A stretch of DNA of 64,000 bases. It comes from NP936 sp002726085. GTDB lineage: Bacteria > Acidobacteriota > Vicinamibacteria > Vicinamibacterales > UBA8438. The first letter of the stretch is position 1. Each line of letters opens with the position of its first letter. Positions 1 through 9,046 of this stretch are shown here, in pieces. The notes under the pieces were generated by a model. It searched no databases, had not been told where the DNA came from, and worked only from the letters and a program-made list of their open reading frames with translations. Both the position numbers and the translations under genes were made by a program. The stretch is taken from the NCBI GenBank assembly GCA_036012905.1, contig DASCQF010000011.1, forward strand, positions 1 through 64,000. Reading direction: 5' to 3'.

Positions 1-30
1 CTAAGCAGGCTGCGGAAGTAACGCCGAGAT

Positions 31-2622
31 CTATCGACTGGGGTACCCGCCGATCCACACCGGAGACGACCAGGCCTGGGCGTCGTTCGCCTGGCGAACC
101 CGTACGTAGTAGTAGTCGCCCTGTCGCGGGTCGTTGACGTCGGTAAAGTTGAAGCGGACGTCGCGTGGCCCATCGGTGACGATCCGGCGCAGCACCATTC
201 CATCGGCGTAGCCCTCGGTCGGCATTGGTTGCTCGAGCGCGCCGTCGCGCATGTCACGCAAGCGAAGCCGGGCCTGGCTGGCGTCGATCACTTGATGCAC
301 GCGGTCTGATGGGGGACCCGACCCGGTTTCCATCGCCTCCTCGAGCTCGAGCGCGATCACGGCATCCGGTTGCACGTTCGCCAGCGTCAGGCGCAACGAG
401 CTGGTGTCGCCTCGCGTGTTTGTGGCGAACTGAGCGGTGCTTCCGTCGTGCGTGAGTTGCTGGGTGCTGGGGTTGACGTGGTCGGTCGCGCTGATGGCTT
501 CGAGCTGGGCGCCCTCCACGGTCAGTGTGCCGCGCCAGTGCCGCCAGCCCCGCGGGGCGTCACCAACGTGATACGGCGTCGCGTCCGAGTGGAACGACAG
601 TAGCAGCTCCTCTGTCGAGCTGGCACCCATGTCCATCAGATAGTCCTGCTCCCACAGCACCTCGTCGTTCTTGTAGAGCACGATCGACTCGAGCGGCGCC
701 GTGCCGATGACTCGGCCGGTCACGTCTCGGCGCTCGGCGAATGGCGCGCGTTGCCCCATGGCCGTGTCGTTCACCCGCATGTCGAGAATGATCCGGTCGC
801 CGGTGGTGGCATAGGTATGGCGTGTCTTCATCGCGTCGAAGATCGCGTCGCGTGACCGTTCCGGCGCCATGACGGCTGCCAGCCCGCCACGCTGCGCCAG
901 GCTGTTTCGATTCGGGGCCGAATAGCCTGGATGCGACAGATGGTCGTCCGAGGCGGCTATCAGCCCTACCTGATGTCCACGTGACAGGTAGGCCCGCATG
1001 AACCACTCGAAGGTGCCATGCATCGACATCATCTCGACGAGCGGTTCGAGGAGTGGGTCCGACTGTCGGTAATCGCCCGGCTGGTGCGCGTGTGGAATCA
1101 CCAGCACCTCGTCCGGGTCGAAGCGAATCTGCAGCTCCTGGTAGAGCTGCGAGAGCGTCGGGAACCGCAAACCGGAGACCAGTTGCTGGTCGCCCACTGT
1201 CCGGAACAACACGTTGTGATGTCCACCCTGCCGCCGGTTCCGCGTCCACTCCCATCCCAGATAGGGGATGAACCGTCCCGGGTCGTCGAAGGTGGCGCTC
1301 GTCTCTCTCATCTGCTCCCATTCGCCGGCGTCGAGCCAGACGTCGTGCTCGGAATGGGTCACGAAGTCGAGTCGCGCGTCGTCCCGCGCGAAGCGCATGA
1401 AGAACTCCATCGTGCCGATGCCCTCGGCCTGCCCGGAGTGGGCGTGGGTCTCGCCCCAGTAGATACGCTGCTCCGGGTCGGCAGAGACCAGGATAGGGTT
1501 GGCTTCGCCAGCAATCGCGCCGTCCTCGGACCGGAGCGTGATGAAGTGCGCTCCCGGCTCCGGCAGCGACAGCTCGAGCACAGTGATTGGTTCGTCGCCG
1601 GCCGGTGTCGACACGATCGCCTCGCCGTTGACCAGCACGTCGAATGCCGGAATTGTGCCGGTCGCGCGGTTGAAGAACCGGTCTTCGGCGCGCACCGACA
1701 GCTCGAACGTCTCGCCCGGCTCGACGACGCTCGGCGCGAAGCCGTGCACGCCGGCCACCGCGGTGCCGGCGACGACAAACGGCTGGATCGGCAGCGGCCG
1801 CCACTCGCGCGAGCCGTCGAGATCGACATAGAGCGGCAACGGCATTCGCGCGCTGGACGTGCTGGGGATTTGCAGTCCAGGTCCGCCGCCTCCGGTGTCG
1901 CCGTAGGTAATGGTGACCGACTCGCCCGGGCTCAGCTCGCCCGTGGTCAGGCGGAAGACGAGGGCGGGCTGTGGCGCCCGGAAGCCGCCGTGGGGTCCAG
2001 ACGCCATGATCTCGTCGACGCTGAAGACCGCATCGCCGTCGCTCGTGGCAAGCGTGACGTAACCCTCTCCGGCCGGGTCGTTGGTCTGGAACGGTCCAAA
2101 GTTGGCATTGAAGTGCCGCGCCACCCAGAACCCGCCGCCGGTTGGCACGCCGCGGGTGCCGGCGGTCCAGGTCTGCCGCAATGTGGCGTAACTGCGCGCC
2201 TCGAATGGCCCGAGCGACTCGGCCTCGAGCGCACCGAGGGCTCCGGCTTCGTCGCGCAACGTGAACTCGCGCACCAGACGGTCCACGTCGGCCGAGGCGC
2301 GCCTCGCCGCGGGGCCTGACGGTGGCAACGTGGCCCGCAGTCGCACACGTGGCCCCTCGAGTCCTACCTCGCCGCCGGCCAGGGCATAGGCGTCGGCCCA
2401 GTCGGCAATCACCCGCGCGCGCTCGGCGACGGTGGTCTCGTCGGTCGGTGCCGTAGCTACGTCCGACTGCAGTTGCTCGACCGCCGTCCGCAGCTCGGCG
2501 TCGAGATAGTCACCGCCGTCGCCGAGCGCGAATTCAGTTGAGCCAGCCGGTGTGCAGGCGGTTAGGGTGACGATCGCACACACGCACAACAGCGAGAGAC
2601 GGGTCGTTGTCGCTCGTGTCAC
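31..2622 (-). CDS. Exported DUF3604 (PHP-like) lipoprotein
   Basis: A predicted lipoprotein of about 863 residues. The GTG at 2622 is chosen because a GGGAGG ribosome site lies about 6 bases upstream and the resulting N-terminus is a signal peptide ending in a lipobox (LTAC, near residue 23). Earlier in-frame starts would put 25 polar residues before it. The N-terminal 390 residues look like beta-sandwich material. From about residue 388 the protein has WGETHAHSGQ and then THSEHD, the histidine-rich motifs of DUF3604, a family related to PHP metal-dependent hydrolases. The substrate is unknown. It is monocistronic with its own promoter, and probably acts in the periplasm or on the cell surface. 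Confidence 0.85.
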   Translation of the reverse strand: MTRATTTRLSLLCVCAIVTLTACTPAGSTEFALGDGGDYLDAELRTAVEQLQSDVATAPTDETTVAERARVIADWADAYALAGGEVGLEGPRVRLRATLPPSGPAARRASADVDRLVREFTLRDEAGALGALEAESLGPFEARSYATLRQTWTAGTRGVPTGGGFWVARHFNANFGPFQTNDPAGEGYVTLATSDGDAVFSVDEIMASGPHGGFRAPQPALVFRLTTGELSPGESVTITYGDTGGGGPGLQIPSTSSARMPLPLYVDLDGSREWRPLPIQPFVVAGTAVAGVHGFAPSVVEPGETFELSVRAEDRFFNRATGTIPAFDVLVNGEAIVSTPAGDEPITVLELSLPEPGAHFITLRSEDGAIAGEANPILVSADPEQRIYWGETHAHSGQAEGIGTMEFFMRFARDDARLDFVTHSEHDVWLDAGEWEQMRETSATFDDPGRFIPYLGWEWTRNRRQGGHHNVLFRTVGDQQLVSGLRFPTLSQLYQELQIRFDPDEVLVIPHAHQPGDYRQSDPLLEPLVEMMSMHGTFEWFMRAYLSRGHQVGLIAASDDHLSHPGYSAPNRNSLAQRGGLAAVMAPERSRDAIFDAMKTRHTYATTGDRIILDMRVNDTAMGQRAPFAERRDVTGRVIGTAPLESIVLYKNDEVLWEQDYLMDMGASSTEELLLSFHSDATPYHVGDAPRGWRHWRGTLTVEGAQLEAISATDHVNPSTQQLTHDGSTAQFATNTRGDTSSLRLTLANVQPDAVIALELEEAMETGSGPPSDRVHQVIDASQARLRLRDMRDGALEQPMPTEGYADGMVLRRIVTDGPRDVRFNFTDVNDPRQGDYYYVRVRQANDAQAWSSPVWIGGYPSR

Positions 2623-2925
2623 AGGTTCCTCCCGGTCCGGTCCATCACTTTCCGCAGAGTCTGGTGTCAGCCTATGAACGGGGAGGTTGCTTGTCAATCG
2701 GCTCCGCCGCTAGTTGCCGCGCTCACATGGCGAGAACTGAGACTCTACGGCGTGTGCGGGTGTGAAGAAACCGCCGATCCTGACGGCTCGCCCACCGGCG
2801 AAGTGGCTGAATCCAGGGCTCCCGGCTCCGGCACGTCTCCTGCTTTCGTTCCGGCTGAAAGGACGACGACCGACATGCCGCCACAGGACCCTGGCCGTCC
2901 GTCACGCCGTCGCTATGCTCGACTT
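2623..2925. other. Divergent intergenic region, 303 bp
   Basis: No convincing gene. It holds the minus-strand promoter of the DUF3604 gene near 2669-2697. An open frame runs through from 2674 into the antitoxin gene, but its composition and lack of a ribosome site argue it is not translated. Confidence 0.5.
2669..2697 (-). promoter_or_regulatory. Sigma-70-type promoter for the DUF3604 gene
   Basis: Read on the minus strand: a perfect TTGACA -35 (2697-2692), a 17-base spacer and TAGGCT as -10 (2674-2669, three of six bases, including the key first TA and last T). It predicts a leader of about 40 bases before the GTG at 2622. Confidence 0.55.
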
Positions 2926-3165
2926 GTGCGCACGACGTTGAAGATTGACGACGATGTGTTGGAGGCGGCATGGTGTATCGCCGCCGACGAGGGCGTCAGC
3001 GTCGGCGAGATCATGTCGCGTCTGGCCCGTCGCGGGCTCGAGCCCAGAGATGGCGAACGCACCCGGAGACGGTTTCCGGCCTTCACCGTGGCTCCCGGGG
3101 CGCCACCGATGACGCCTGGCATGGTCACCCGCGCCGTAAGTCCGGACGACCGAAGCGACTGCTAG
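2926..3165 (+). CDS. Orphan VapB-like ribbon-helix-helix antitoxin
   Basis: A 79-residue protein from GTG 2926. It starts MRTTLKIDDDVLEAA, the beta strand plus helix of VapB/CopG ribbon-helix-helix antitoxins. It then has GVSVGEIMSRLARRGL and a tail with FPAFTVAPGAPPMTPGMV, typical of the toxin-binding C-terminus in this subfamily. Such antitoxins bind operator DNA as dimers and neutralise a PIN-domain RNase encoded just downstream. Here no PIN gene follows. The next 560 bases instead hold a broken minus-strand gene. It is probably an orphan antitoxin left after loss of the toxin, or one acting on a toxin elsewhere. No strong ribosome site is visible, so the start is moderately sure. Confidence 0.65.
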   Translation: MRTTLKIDDDVLEAAWCIAADEGVSVGEIMSRLARRGLEPRDGERTRRRFPAFTVAPGAPPMTPGMVTRAVSPDDRSDC

Positions 3166-3182
3166 CGCTTCCAGAGCCGCTG

Positions 3183-3733
3183 TCACCAGCCGGGCTCGTC
3201 GCCTTCTGGCGGCGTGCCGCCCAGCCCCATCTTCGTGCGGATAGTCCGCAGGTCCCAGCCAGTCAACGAGACCAGCGTCTGCGCTTCGCGCTCCCCGGCG
3301 CGCGGCGAGCGCTTGCCGATACTGCGCCACCTCGGCGCAGCTCCCACCACCTTCCCAGGGCTGGCGTAGCATATAGCGGCCCTGGATGTTGGACCGATCG
3401 GCGGTCTCCTGCCGGGTGAACATCGCCTGGTAGAGAGTGGCGAATTCGTCGCGGTCTTTCAAGAAGACCGGAAGATCCATTCCGGTCGGTAGCTTCACCG
3501 TTCGGTAGTTCCGTGTCTCGACCCGTCCCTTTCGTGTCAGCGCGAAGACGAGCAGCGTGTGGAAGCCAAGAAAGACGCAGGTCACATCGCTTCGTGCGGC
3601 CCGGTGCACCACCAGTCCTCCCAGGCCAGCCAGCAGGACGGCGAAAAACGCCAGGCTGCCCCCACTGCCCGGGTGACACCCAGACGTTCCCGGTCGCCAC
3701 CGGCGGTGATGACCGAATCTGTCTCATCCTCAC
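3183..3733 (-). pseudogene. Frameshifted gene for a small membrane-anchored protein
   Basis: An AAAGGAGG ribosome site (3745-3738) precedes a GTG at 3733, but the coding signal jumps between frames. One frame gives residues DETDSVITAGGDRERLG. After a T5 run (near 3650) a second frame gives a hydrophobic segment (LAFFAVLLAGLGGLVV), then TRKGRVETRNYRTVKLPTG and RDEFATLYQAMFTRQETA. Near 3295 it must return to the first frame to reach the natural-looking end LTGWDLRTIRTKMGLGG and a stop at 3183. The span is 551 bases, one short of a whole number of codons. Codon use in the pieces is GC-rich at third positions, as in real genes here. Function is not recognised. It is either a decayed gene or one with sequencing indels. 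Confidence 0.5.
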
Positions 3734-3927
3734 GCTACCTCCTTTCCTCAGAACGGTTCCGCGCCGGCTTCTTGCAGCCGGCGCCGATCCTTCTTCGTGG
3801 CGCAGGCCGTCCGGCCCACACGGCAAGGCTGATGCCTTGTCCCACCGATGTCAGGTCAAAAGCTGGTCACTGTAGCGCCAACGGTGCGAAGACGGGTACG
3901 ATCCCCTTCGCGAAAGGAGTCCCATCG

Positions 3928-5196
3928 ATGCCGCCGTCCTACACTCGCTTCTCCACGTCAATCCAGCCCGAAAGCGCCTTCACCGTGCTCGCAGTCGCCC
4001 GGCAGCTCATTGCCGCCGGGAAGGAGGTCATCGAGCTGGAGATCGGCGACAGCCCGTTTGCGACGCCGGACGGAGCAGTCGAGGCTGGGATCCAGGCGAT
4101 CCGTGACGGCCGCACCACCTATGGGCCTTCGGTGGGATTGCCGGAGTTTCGCGCGGCGGCAGCTGCCTACGTCACCGAGGAACACGGTTTCGAGGTGACC
4201 GCAAAACACGTCGTTGCGGGACCGGGCGCAAAGACCTTCGAGCAGCTGTTCTGCGAGGCGTTTCTCGAGCCAGAAGACGGCGTCCTGGTCTTCAGCCCGT
4301 ACTTTCCGACCTATGCGGCGAACATCGCCAGGCGGGGTGCACGGATGGTGCTGTCAAGCCTGCGCGCGTCGCACGCGTTCCGGCCCAATGTCGGTGATGT
4401 GCGGCGATTTCTCGATGAGGACAGCAGGGCCAAGGCGATCTTCCTGAACAGTCCCCACAATCCGACCGGTGGTGTGGCGACCGGGGACGACCTGCGCGGG
4501 CTCGCCGACCTGGTGCGCGGGCGTGACGTGGCTGTTTTCAGCGACGAGCCGTACGACTGCATGGTGTGGGAAGGTAGGCACCAGTCGCTGCTGGCGCAGC
4601 CGGGCATGCTCGAGCAGACGGTCGCCGCCTATACCTTCAGTAAATCCTTCAGCATGAGCGGCTGGAGACTCGGGTATGCGGTGTCGAGTCCCGAGACGGT
4701 GCAGGTTTTCGACCTGCTGACCAACACGGCCTTGTCATGCGTGGCGCCGTTTACGCAGCTGGCCGGTGTTGCCGCGCTCCAGCACGACCGGCAGTACCGG
4801 GACGACCGGATGAAGGAATTTCACCGCAAGGTCGAGCTGTTGGTGCGAGGCGTGAACACGATAGACGGCGTCACCTGTCTCATGCCGGGCGGCACCTTCT
4901 ACGTGTTCCCGTCGGTGGCGGAAATCTGCAACCGGCACGGCATCACGTCACACGGCCTGGCGATGTATCTGTTGGAAGGGGCTGATGAGCGACTCGGCGT
5001 CGCCTGTTTGGGTGGGGAGTGCTTCGGCGCCGCAGGCGCAGGGTTCCTGCGGCTGAGTTGCGCGCAGCCGGATGATCGGCTGACCGCGGCCGTCTCGTTC
5101 ATCGCTGCGGCAACGACCCGGGACGATCGGATCGTCGCCTACCTGGACGCGCATCCGGACCACCGGCTCGAGACACCCTACGCGCTGAGCGACTGA
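3928..5196 (+). CDS. PLP-dependent aminotransferase, class I/II
   Basis: A 422-residue fold-type I aminotransferase. The ATG at 3928 follows an AAAGGAG site 8 bases upstream. Key residues are visible: the NSPHNPTG loop near 174-181 (Asn177), Asp206 in FSDEPYD, which contacts the pyridine nitrogen, and Lys239 in FSKSFSMSGWR, the Schiff-base lysine followed by the substrate-carboxylate arginine. Length and motifs fit the aspartate/aromatic aminotransferase group. The amino donor and acceptor cannot be told from sequence alone. It is convergent with uridine kinase, with only 16 bases between stops. Confidence 0.88.
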   Translation: MPPSYTRFSTSIQPESAFTVLAVARQLIAAGKEVIELEIGDSPFATPDGAVEAGIQAIRDGRTTYGPSVGLPEFRAAAAAYVTEEHGFEVTAKHVVAGPGAKTFEQLFCEAFLEPEDGVLVFSPYFPTYAANIARRGARMVLSSLRASHAFRPNVGDVRRFLDEDSRAKAIFLNSPHNPTGGVATGDDLRGLADLVRGRDVAVFSDEPYDCMVWEGRHQSLLAQPGMLEQTVAAYTFSKSFSMSGWRLGYAVSSPETVQVFDLLTNTALSCVAPFTQLAGVAALQHDRQYRDDRMKEFHRKVELLVRGVNTIDGVTCLMPGGTFYVFPSVAEICNRHGITSHGLAMYLLEGADERLGVACLGGECFGAAGAGFLRLSCAQPDDRLTAAVSFIAAATTRDDRIVAYLDAHPDHRLETPYALSD

Positions 5197-5212
5197 GCGA
5201 TTGGCGCACCGT

Positions 5213-5866
5213 TCAAGCCCTGATGCGATTGCCGAGCTTGCCGATCTGTTCGAGCAGTCGCTGCACACTGGTCTCGACCGGGTCGGTGCCAGACAGCGTC
5301 AGCTCGGCCCAGCGGGCGGTCGGTTGCACGTGGCGCTCGAACATCGGCAGGACGTCGCGCGCATACTGCGTCTTGACGGTGTCCGGGTGCCGGCCGCGTT
5401 CGCGGCGATCGCGGGCCACGCGTCGGTCGACCGCGGTCCGCTCGTCGACCTCCAGGAACACGGTGGTGTCGAGCAGCATCCGGACGTCGGGGTGGTGCAA
5501 CACCAGCAACCCCTCGACGATCAGGAACCCTGGCGCCTGGACCGGCTCCACGTCCGGTCGACGGGTGTGCGTGGCGAAGTCGTAAATAGGGCACTGGATC
5601 GACTCGCCCCGGCGCAGTGCCCGCAGGTCTGCGACGAACGGATCCCAGTCGAAGGCCTCCGGCGCGTCGAAGTTCCAGTTCTCGCGCGCCGTCCTGTCCA
5701 GGTGGGCGAGGTCCAGATAGTAGGCGTCCATCGAGAGGACGACTGCGTCGACGAGCGCTGTGGCCAGCGCATGGGCAAGCGTGGTCTTGCCGGACCCTGA
5801 GCCGCCGGTGATTCCGATGAGATGCGAGGCGGCTTGTCCGGCCCTCATGTCGTGACGATACCGCAC
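5213..5866 (-). CDS. udk: Uridine kinase
   Basis: A P-loop kinase of about 217 residues that phosphorylates uridine or cytidine in pyrimidine salvage. The Walker A GGSGSGKTT lies near residues 21-29. It is followed by SMDAYYLDL and the long NWNFDAPEAFDWD stretch (the DHPxAFD region of uridine kinases), then PIYDFATHTR, FLIVEGLLVL and a DRR...RDRRERGR lid. GTG 5866 is preferred over ATG 5848 because GGAGG lies 8 bases upstream; the ATG has no site. It diverges from the permease gene at 5936. Confidence 0.82.
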   Translation of the reverse strand: MRYRHDMRAGQAASHLIGITGGSGSGKTTLAHALATALVDAVVLSMDAYYLDLAHLDRTARENWNFDAPEAFDWDPFVADLRALRRGESIQCPIYDFATHTRRPDVEPVQAPGFLIVEGLLVLHHPDVRMLLDTTVFLEVDERTAVDRRVARDRRERGRHPDTVKTQYARDVLPMFERHVQPTARWAELTLSGTDPVETSVQRLLEQIGKLGNRIRA

Positions 5867-5881
5867 CAGGTGCGCCTCCGG

Positions 5882-5910
5882 TTGACTTGCCCAAGGTGAT
5901 CCTCCAGAAT
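5882..5910 (+). promoter_or_regulatory. Sigma-70-type promoter for the permease gene
   Basis: TTGACT (5882-5887), a 17-base spacer and CAGAAT (5905-5910), followed by the permease ATG at 5936. The -35 matches five of six bases and the -10 four of six. It predicts a leader of about 20 bases. Confidence 0.45.
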
Positions 5911-5935
5911 CAACGGACCCAGAGAGAAAGTGACA

Positions 5936-8344
5936 ATGAGCAACGTACTGGCCGATTTCCGCTACGCGATTCGCGCGCTCCGGCGCCAGCCGACTTTCGT
6001 GCTGATCGCCGTACTGACACTGACGCTGGGGATTGGCGCCAACACGGCGATCTTCAGCGTGGTGAAGGCGGTGCTGCTCAATCCGCTGCCCTATCAGGAC
6101 CCCGAGGAGATTGTCGTGCTCTGGGAGAGCAACCCGGAGGGGACGCTCGGGCAGGTCTCTATCCCGACTTACCTGGACTGGCAGAGCGAGGTGCGCACGA
6201 TTGGCACGATGGCCGCCTACCGGCACGCCGACTTCAGCTACAAGGGCACCGGCGACCCGCGGACGGTGCCCGGCGTGCGAGCCACCCCGGAGCTGTTCGA
6301 TGTGCTGCGGGCCACCGCGCGCGTCGGCCGCACGTTCGTGGCCGACGAGGCGACCTGGGGCGCAGACCAGGTGGTGGTGCTCAGCCACGGGTTCTGGGAG
6401 CGGACGCTTGGTGGTCGGTCGGGGCTCGTCGGCACGGCAATCGAGCTCGACGCGCAGCCGTTCACGGTCGTCGGCATCATGCCTCCCGGGTTCGAGTTTC
6501 CCACCAGCGAGGATGTCGAGCTGTGGACGCCGCTGGCGTTCAATCCCAACGATGCGCACGGGAGCTCGCGCCGCTCGCGCTCGTTGCTGGTCGTCGGGCG
6601 GATGACCTCGGGGACCAGCGCCACGCAGGCGCAGCAAGAGCTGAATGTTGTCGCCGCGCGGATCGCCGCCGAATACCCGCAGTCGAACGAAGGCTGGGGC
6701 GTTCGCCTGGTCGCCGCGCACGAGCAATTGGTGGCGGCCGCGCGGCCGGCGCTGTTCGTGCTGATGGGTGCGGTCGGCTTCCTTCTGCTCATCGTCTGCG
6801 CCAACATGGCCAATCTGCTGCTCGCGCGGCTTTCCAGCCGGCGCCGCGAGATCGCGGTGCGGGGCGCGCTGGGAGCGGGTCGCTGGGAGGTGGCGCGACC
6901 CATTCTGGCCGAGAGTCTGGTGCTTGCCGCGTCCGGTGGTGTCCTGGGCCTGCTGGTCGCCGTCGGCGGTCTGCGCTTGCTGGCCGCGCTACCCGAGGGG
7001 CGGCTGCCCCGCATGGAGCAGATTCAGCTCGACGGCGGCGTGTTGCTGTTTACCACCTGCGTGTCGATCGTCGTCGCGATCGGCTTTGGGCTGGTGCCGG
7101 CGCTGCATGCGTCGCGTTCGCACCTGCGCGAGAACCTGAGCGAGTCGACCGGCACCACCGGCAGCTTCGCCGCCCGGCGGCTCCTGAATGGGCTGGTTGT
7201 GGTGGAAGTGGCGCTGGCGCTGATGTTGCTCGTGGGCGCCGGCCTGATGACGCGCAGCTTTTCGCGGCTCCTCGAGGTGAATCCCGGGTTCGAGGCCAAC
7301 AATGTGATGACCGCCCAGGTGCTGTTGCCGCAAATCACATATCGTGAGCGGTATCAGCTCGTGCAGTTCTTCGAGGATGTCATCGAGCGGCTGCGCCAGG
7401 CCCCCGGGGTCGAGTCGGCATCGGCCGTGTCGTCGCTGCCGATGCAGTCGCTGGGGATCGCGCGTGCCCTCCCATTCACCGTCGAGGGCCAGCCCCCGCC
7501 AGAAGATGAGGACCCGCGGGCCGACGTGATCATGGTGGCGGCCGGCTACTTCGAGACGATGAAGATTCCGTTGCGGAGTGGGCGTTTCCTCGATGAACGC
7601 GACACGGAGGAGGCGCAGCGGACCGCCGTGATCAACGAGACGATGGCGCGGCGCTACTTCCCCGATGGGGATCCGGTTGGTCAGTTCATCGAGAACCCGC
7701 ATGGGCGCGAGGAGGTCGTGGGCGTAGTGGCCGACGTGCGAGGCCAGAGTCTTGACAGCGAGCCGAAGAAACAGGTGTATCTCCCGCTGCGACAGAGCCC
7801 GGTCAACAGCATGGCGCTGGTGGCGCGTACCGAGCGAGACCCGATGTCGTTTGCCAGCACTATCCAGCGCGAGATCTGGTCGGTCGATGCGCAGCAGCCG
7901 ATCTACGACCTCAGTACCATGGATCAGTTGTTGGCGCGCGCCGTTTTCTTGCCGCGTTTGAGCACGACCCTGCTCAGTACCTTCGCGCTTGGCGCGTTGC
8001 TGCTCGCGGTGCTGGGTATCTACGGGGTGCTCTCCTACTCGGTCGGTCAGCGTACGCGGGAGATCGGGCTGCGGATGGCGCTGGGTGCCGACGTCGGCAA
8101 CACCCTGGGGCTGGTGGTGCGGAACAGCATGCTGCTGATCGTCGTCGGGGTGGTGGTCGGGCTGGGTTCGGCCGCCCTGCTGGCGCGTTCGATGGCCGTG
8201 GTGCTGTACGGCGTCAGCCCGTTCGACGTACCGTCGTTCGCCTCGGCGGCCGCCGTGCTGGTGGTCGCCGGTTTGGCCGCGAGCATGATTCCTGCCCGGC
8301 GGGCGACCCGGGTCGACCCGATGGTGGCGCTCCGCGAGCAGTAG
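5936..8344 (+). CDS. Orphan MacB/FtsX-type permease with duplicated domains
   Basis: An 802-residue membrane protein of the acidobacterial duplicated orphan permease type. A first helix near residues 22-44 (VLTLTLGIGANTAIFSVV) leads into a periplasmic MacB core domain. An FtsX three-helix block follows near 270-400, then a second periplasmic domain and a second FtsX block near 680-802 (TREIGLRMALGA and ARRATRVDPMVAL). The protein is in effect two MacB permease halves in one chain, with no ATPase. No ATPase gene is adjacent, so the partner is elsewhere or the protein works by another means. ATG 5936 is chosen over the GTG six bases earlier. The ribosome site is weak. Confidence 0.85.
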   Translation: MSNVLADFRYAIRALRRQPTFVLIAVLTLTLGIGANTAIFSVVKAVLLNPLPYQDPEEIVVLWESNPEGTLGQVSIPTYLDWQSEVRTIGTMAAYRHADFSYKGTGDPRTVPGVRATPELFDVLRATARVGRTFVADEATWGADQVVVLSHGFWERTLGGRSGLVGTAIELDAQPFTVVGIMPPGFEFPTSEDVELWTPLAFNPNDAHGSSRRSRSLLVVGRMTSGTSATQAQQELNVVAARIAAEYPQSNEGWGVRLVAAHEQLVAAARPALFVLMGAVGFLLLIVCANMANLLLARLSSRRREIAVRGALGAGRWEVARPILAESLVLAASGGVLGLLVAVGGLRLLAALPEGRLPRMEQIQLDGGVLLFTTCVSIVVAIGFGLVPALHASRSHLRENLSESTGTTGSFAARRLLNGLVVVEVALALMLLVGAGLMTRSFSRLLEVNPGFEANNVMTAQVLLPQITYRERYQLVQFFEDVIERLRQAPGVESASAVSSLPMQSLGIARALPFTVEGQPPPEDEDPRADVIMVAAGYFETMKIPLRSGRFLDERDTEEAQRTAVINETMARRYFPDGDPVGQFIENPHGREEVVGVVADVRGQSLDSEPKKQVYLPLRQSPVNSMALVARTERDPMSFASTIQREIWSVDAQQPIYDLSTMDQLLARAVFLPRLSTTLLSTFALGALLLAVLGIYGVLSYSVGQRTREIGLRMALGADVGNTLGLVVRNSMLLIVVGVVVGLGSAALLARSMAVVLYGVSPFDVPSFASAAAVLVVAGLAASMIPARRATRVDPMVALREQ

Positions 8345-8388
8345 GGCAGGAGGAGCGGGCTGGGCGGTTGCGTCAGCGGTCTGCGATC

Positions 8389-8916
8389 TCGGTCGATCTG
8401 CGCCTCCGGCAACGGGTAGGTGCCTTCCTGCTCGATCGGGTTCTGTGTGGCGAGGACCAGGAACGGCGCTTCGAGCCCGTAGGTGGCGTGACCGATGGTG
8501 ACGGTGCGCTCCTGCATTGCCTCGAGTAGCGCCGACTGGACCTTGGCCGGCGACCGGTTGATCTCGTCGGCGAGGATGATGTTGGCGAAAATCGGACCTT
8601 TGCGCGTCTTGAACTCCGAGTGTTGCGGGTCGTAGACGAGCGTGCCGATCAGGTCGGCCGGCAGCAGGTCCGGCGTGAACTGGATCCGGCGAAACGTCGT
8701 GTCGACCGCGCTTGCCAAGGTCCGGACGGTCATCGTCTTCGCCAGCTCGGGCACCCCTTCCATCAGGACGTGACCGTCGGCGAGCAACCCCACGAGCAGC
8801 CGCTCGATCATGTATCGCTGGCCGACGATGACCCGGCCCATTTCGTCGAGGAGACGGCTGACAAAGGCGCTCTCGGCATGGATCTTCTCCTGAATCGCTT
8901 CGATGTCATGGTGCAT
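8389..8916 (-). pseudogene. 3'-truncated MoxR-family AAA ATPase
   Basis: From ATG 8916 about 176 residues match MoxR ATPases: VGQRYMIERLLVGLL, the P-loop region HVLMEGVPELAKT, RIQFTPDLLPADLIG, the Walker B-like IILADEINR, SALLEAMQER, LATQNPIEQEGTYPLPEAQIDR. The match stops at 8389, where the normal family continues for about 150 residues with the rest of the AAA and lid domains. Beyond that point the open frame only runs antisense through the end of the permease gene. The P-loop also carries Glu where the family has Gly (GVPGLAKT normally). It is most likely dead. MoxR proteins act as chaperones for VWA-domain partners, and none lies beside it. Confidence 0.7.
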
Positions 8917-9046
8917 CCCCCCATTCTAGGATGAGCTCTCCGTTCAGCCCAAGACTCTGACGCGTGGCACACTCCGTGACCGGGTCGATGGTAGAGTGGC
9001 GCGGTATCTCTGAGCGTGGGCTGGGTGGCCCAGGAGGACGTGGCGG

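Noticed and set aside
560..1804. A second minus-strand frame in the DUF3604 gene
   Set aside because: Arg/Ala-rich shadow of the real frame.
1018..2319. Long open frame antisense to the DUF3604 gene
   Set aside because: It has no ribosome site, its codons are those expected from the GC-skew of the opposite gene, and the DUF3604 protein is clearly real.
2674..2925. N-terminal extension of the antitoxin frame
   Set aside because: Cys/Pro-rich with no ribosome site; antitoxins of this family start at the beta strand.
5867..6727. N-terminal extension of the uridine kinase frame
   Set aside because: It lies antisense inside the permease gene and the kinase begins with its P-loop near the GTG at 5866.
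8047..8388. Open-frame continuation of the MoxR fragment
   Set aside because: It is antisense through the permease C-terminus and has no resemblance to AAA proteins.
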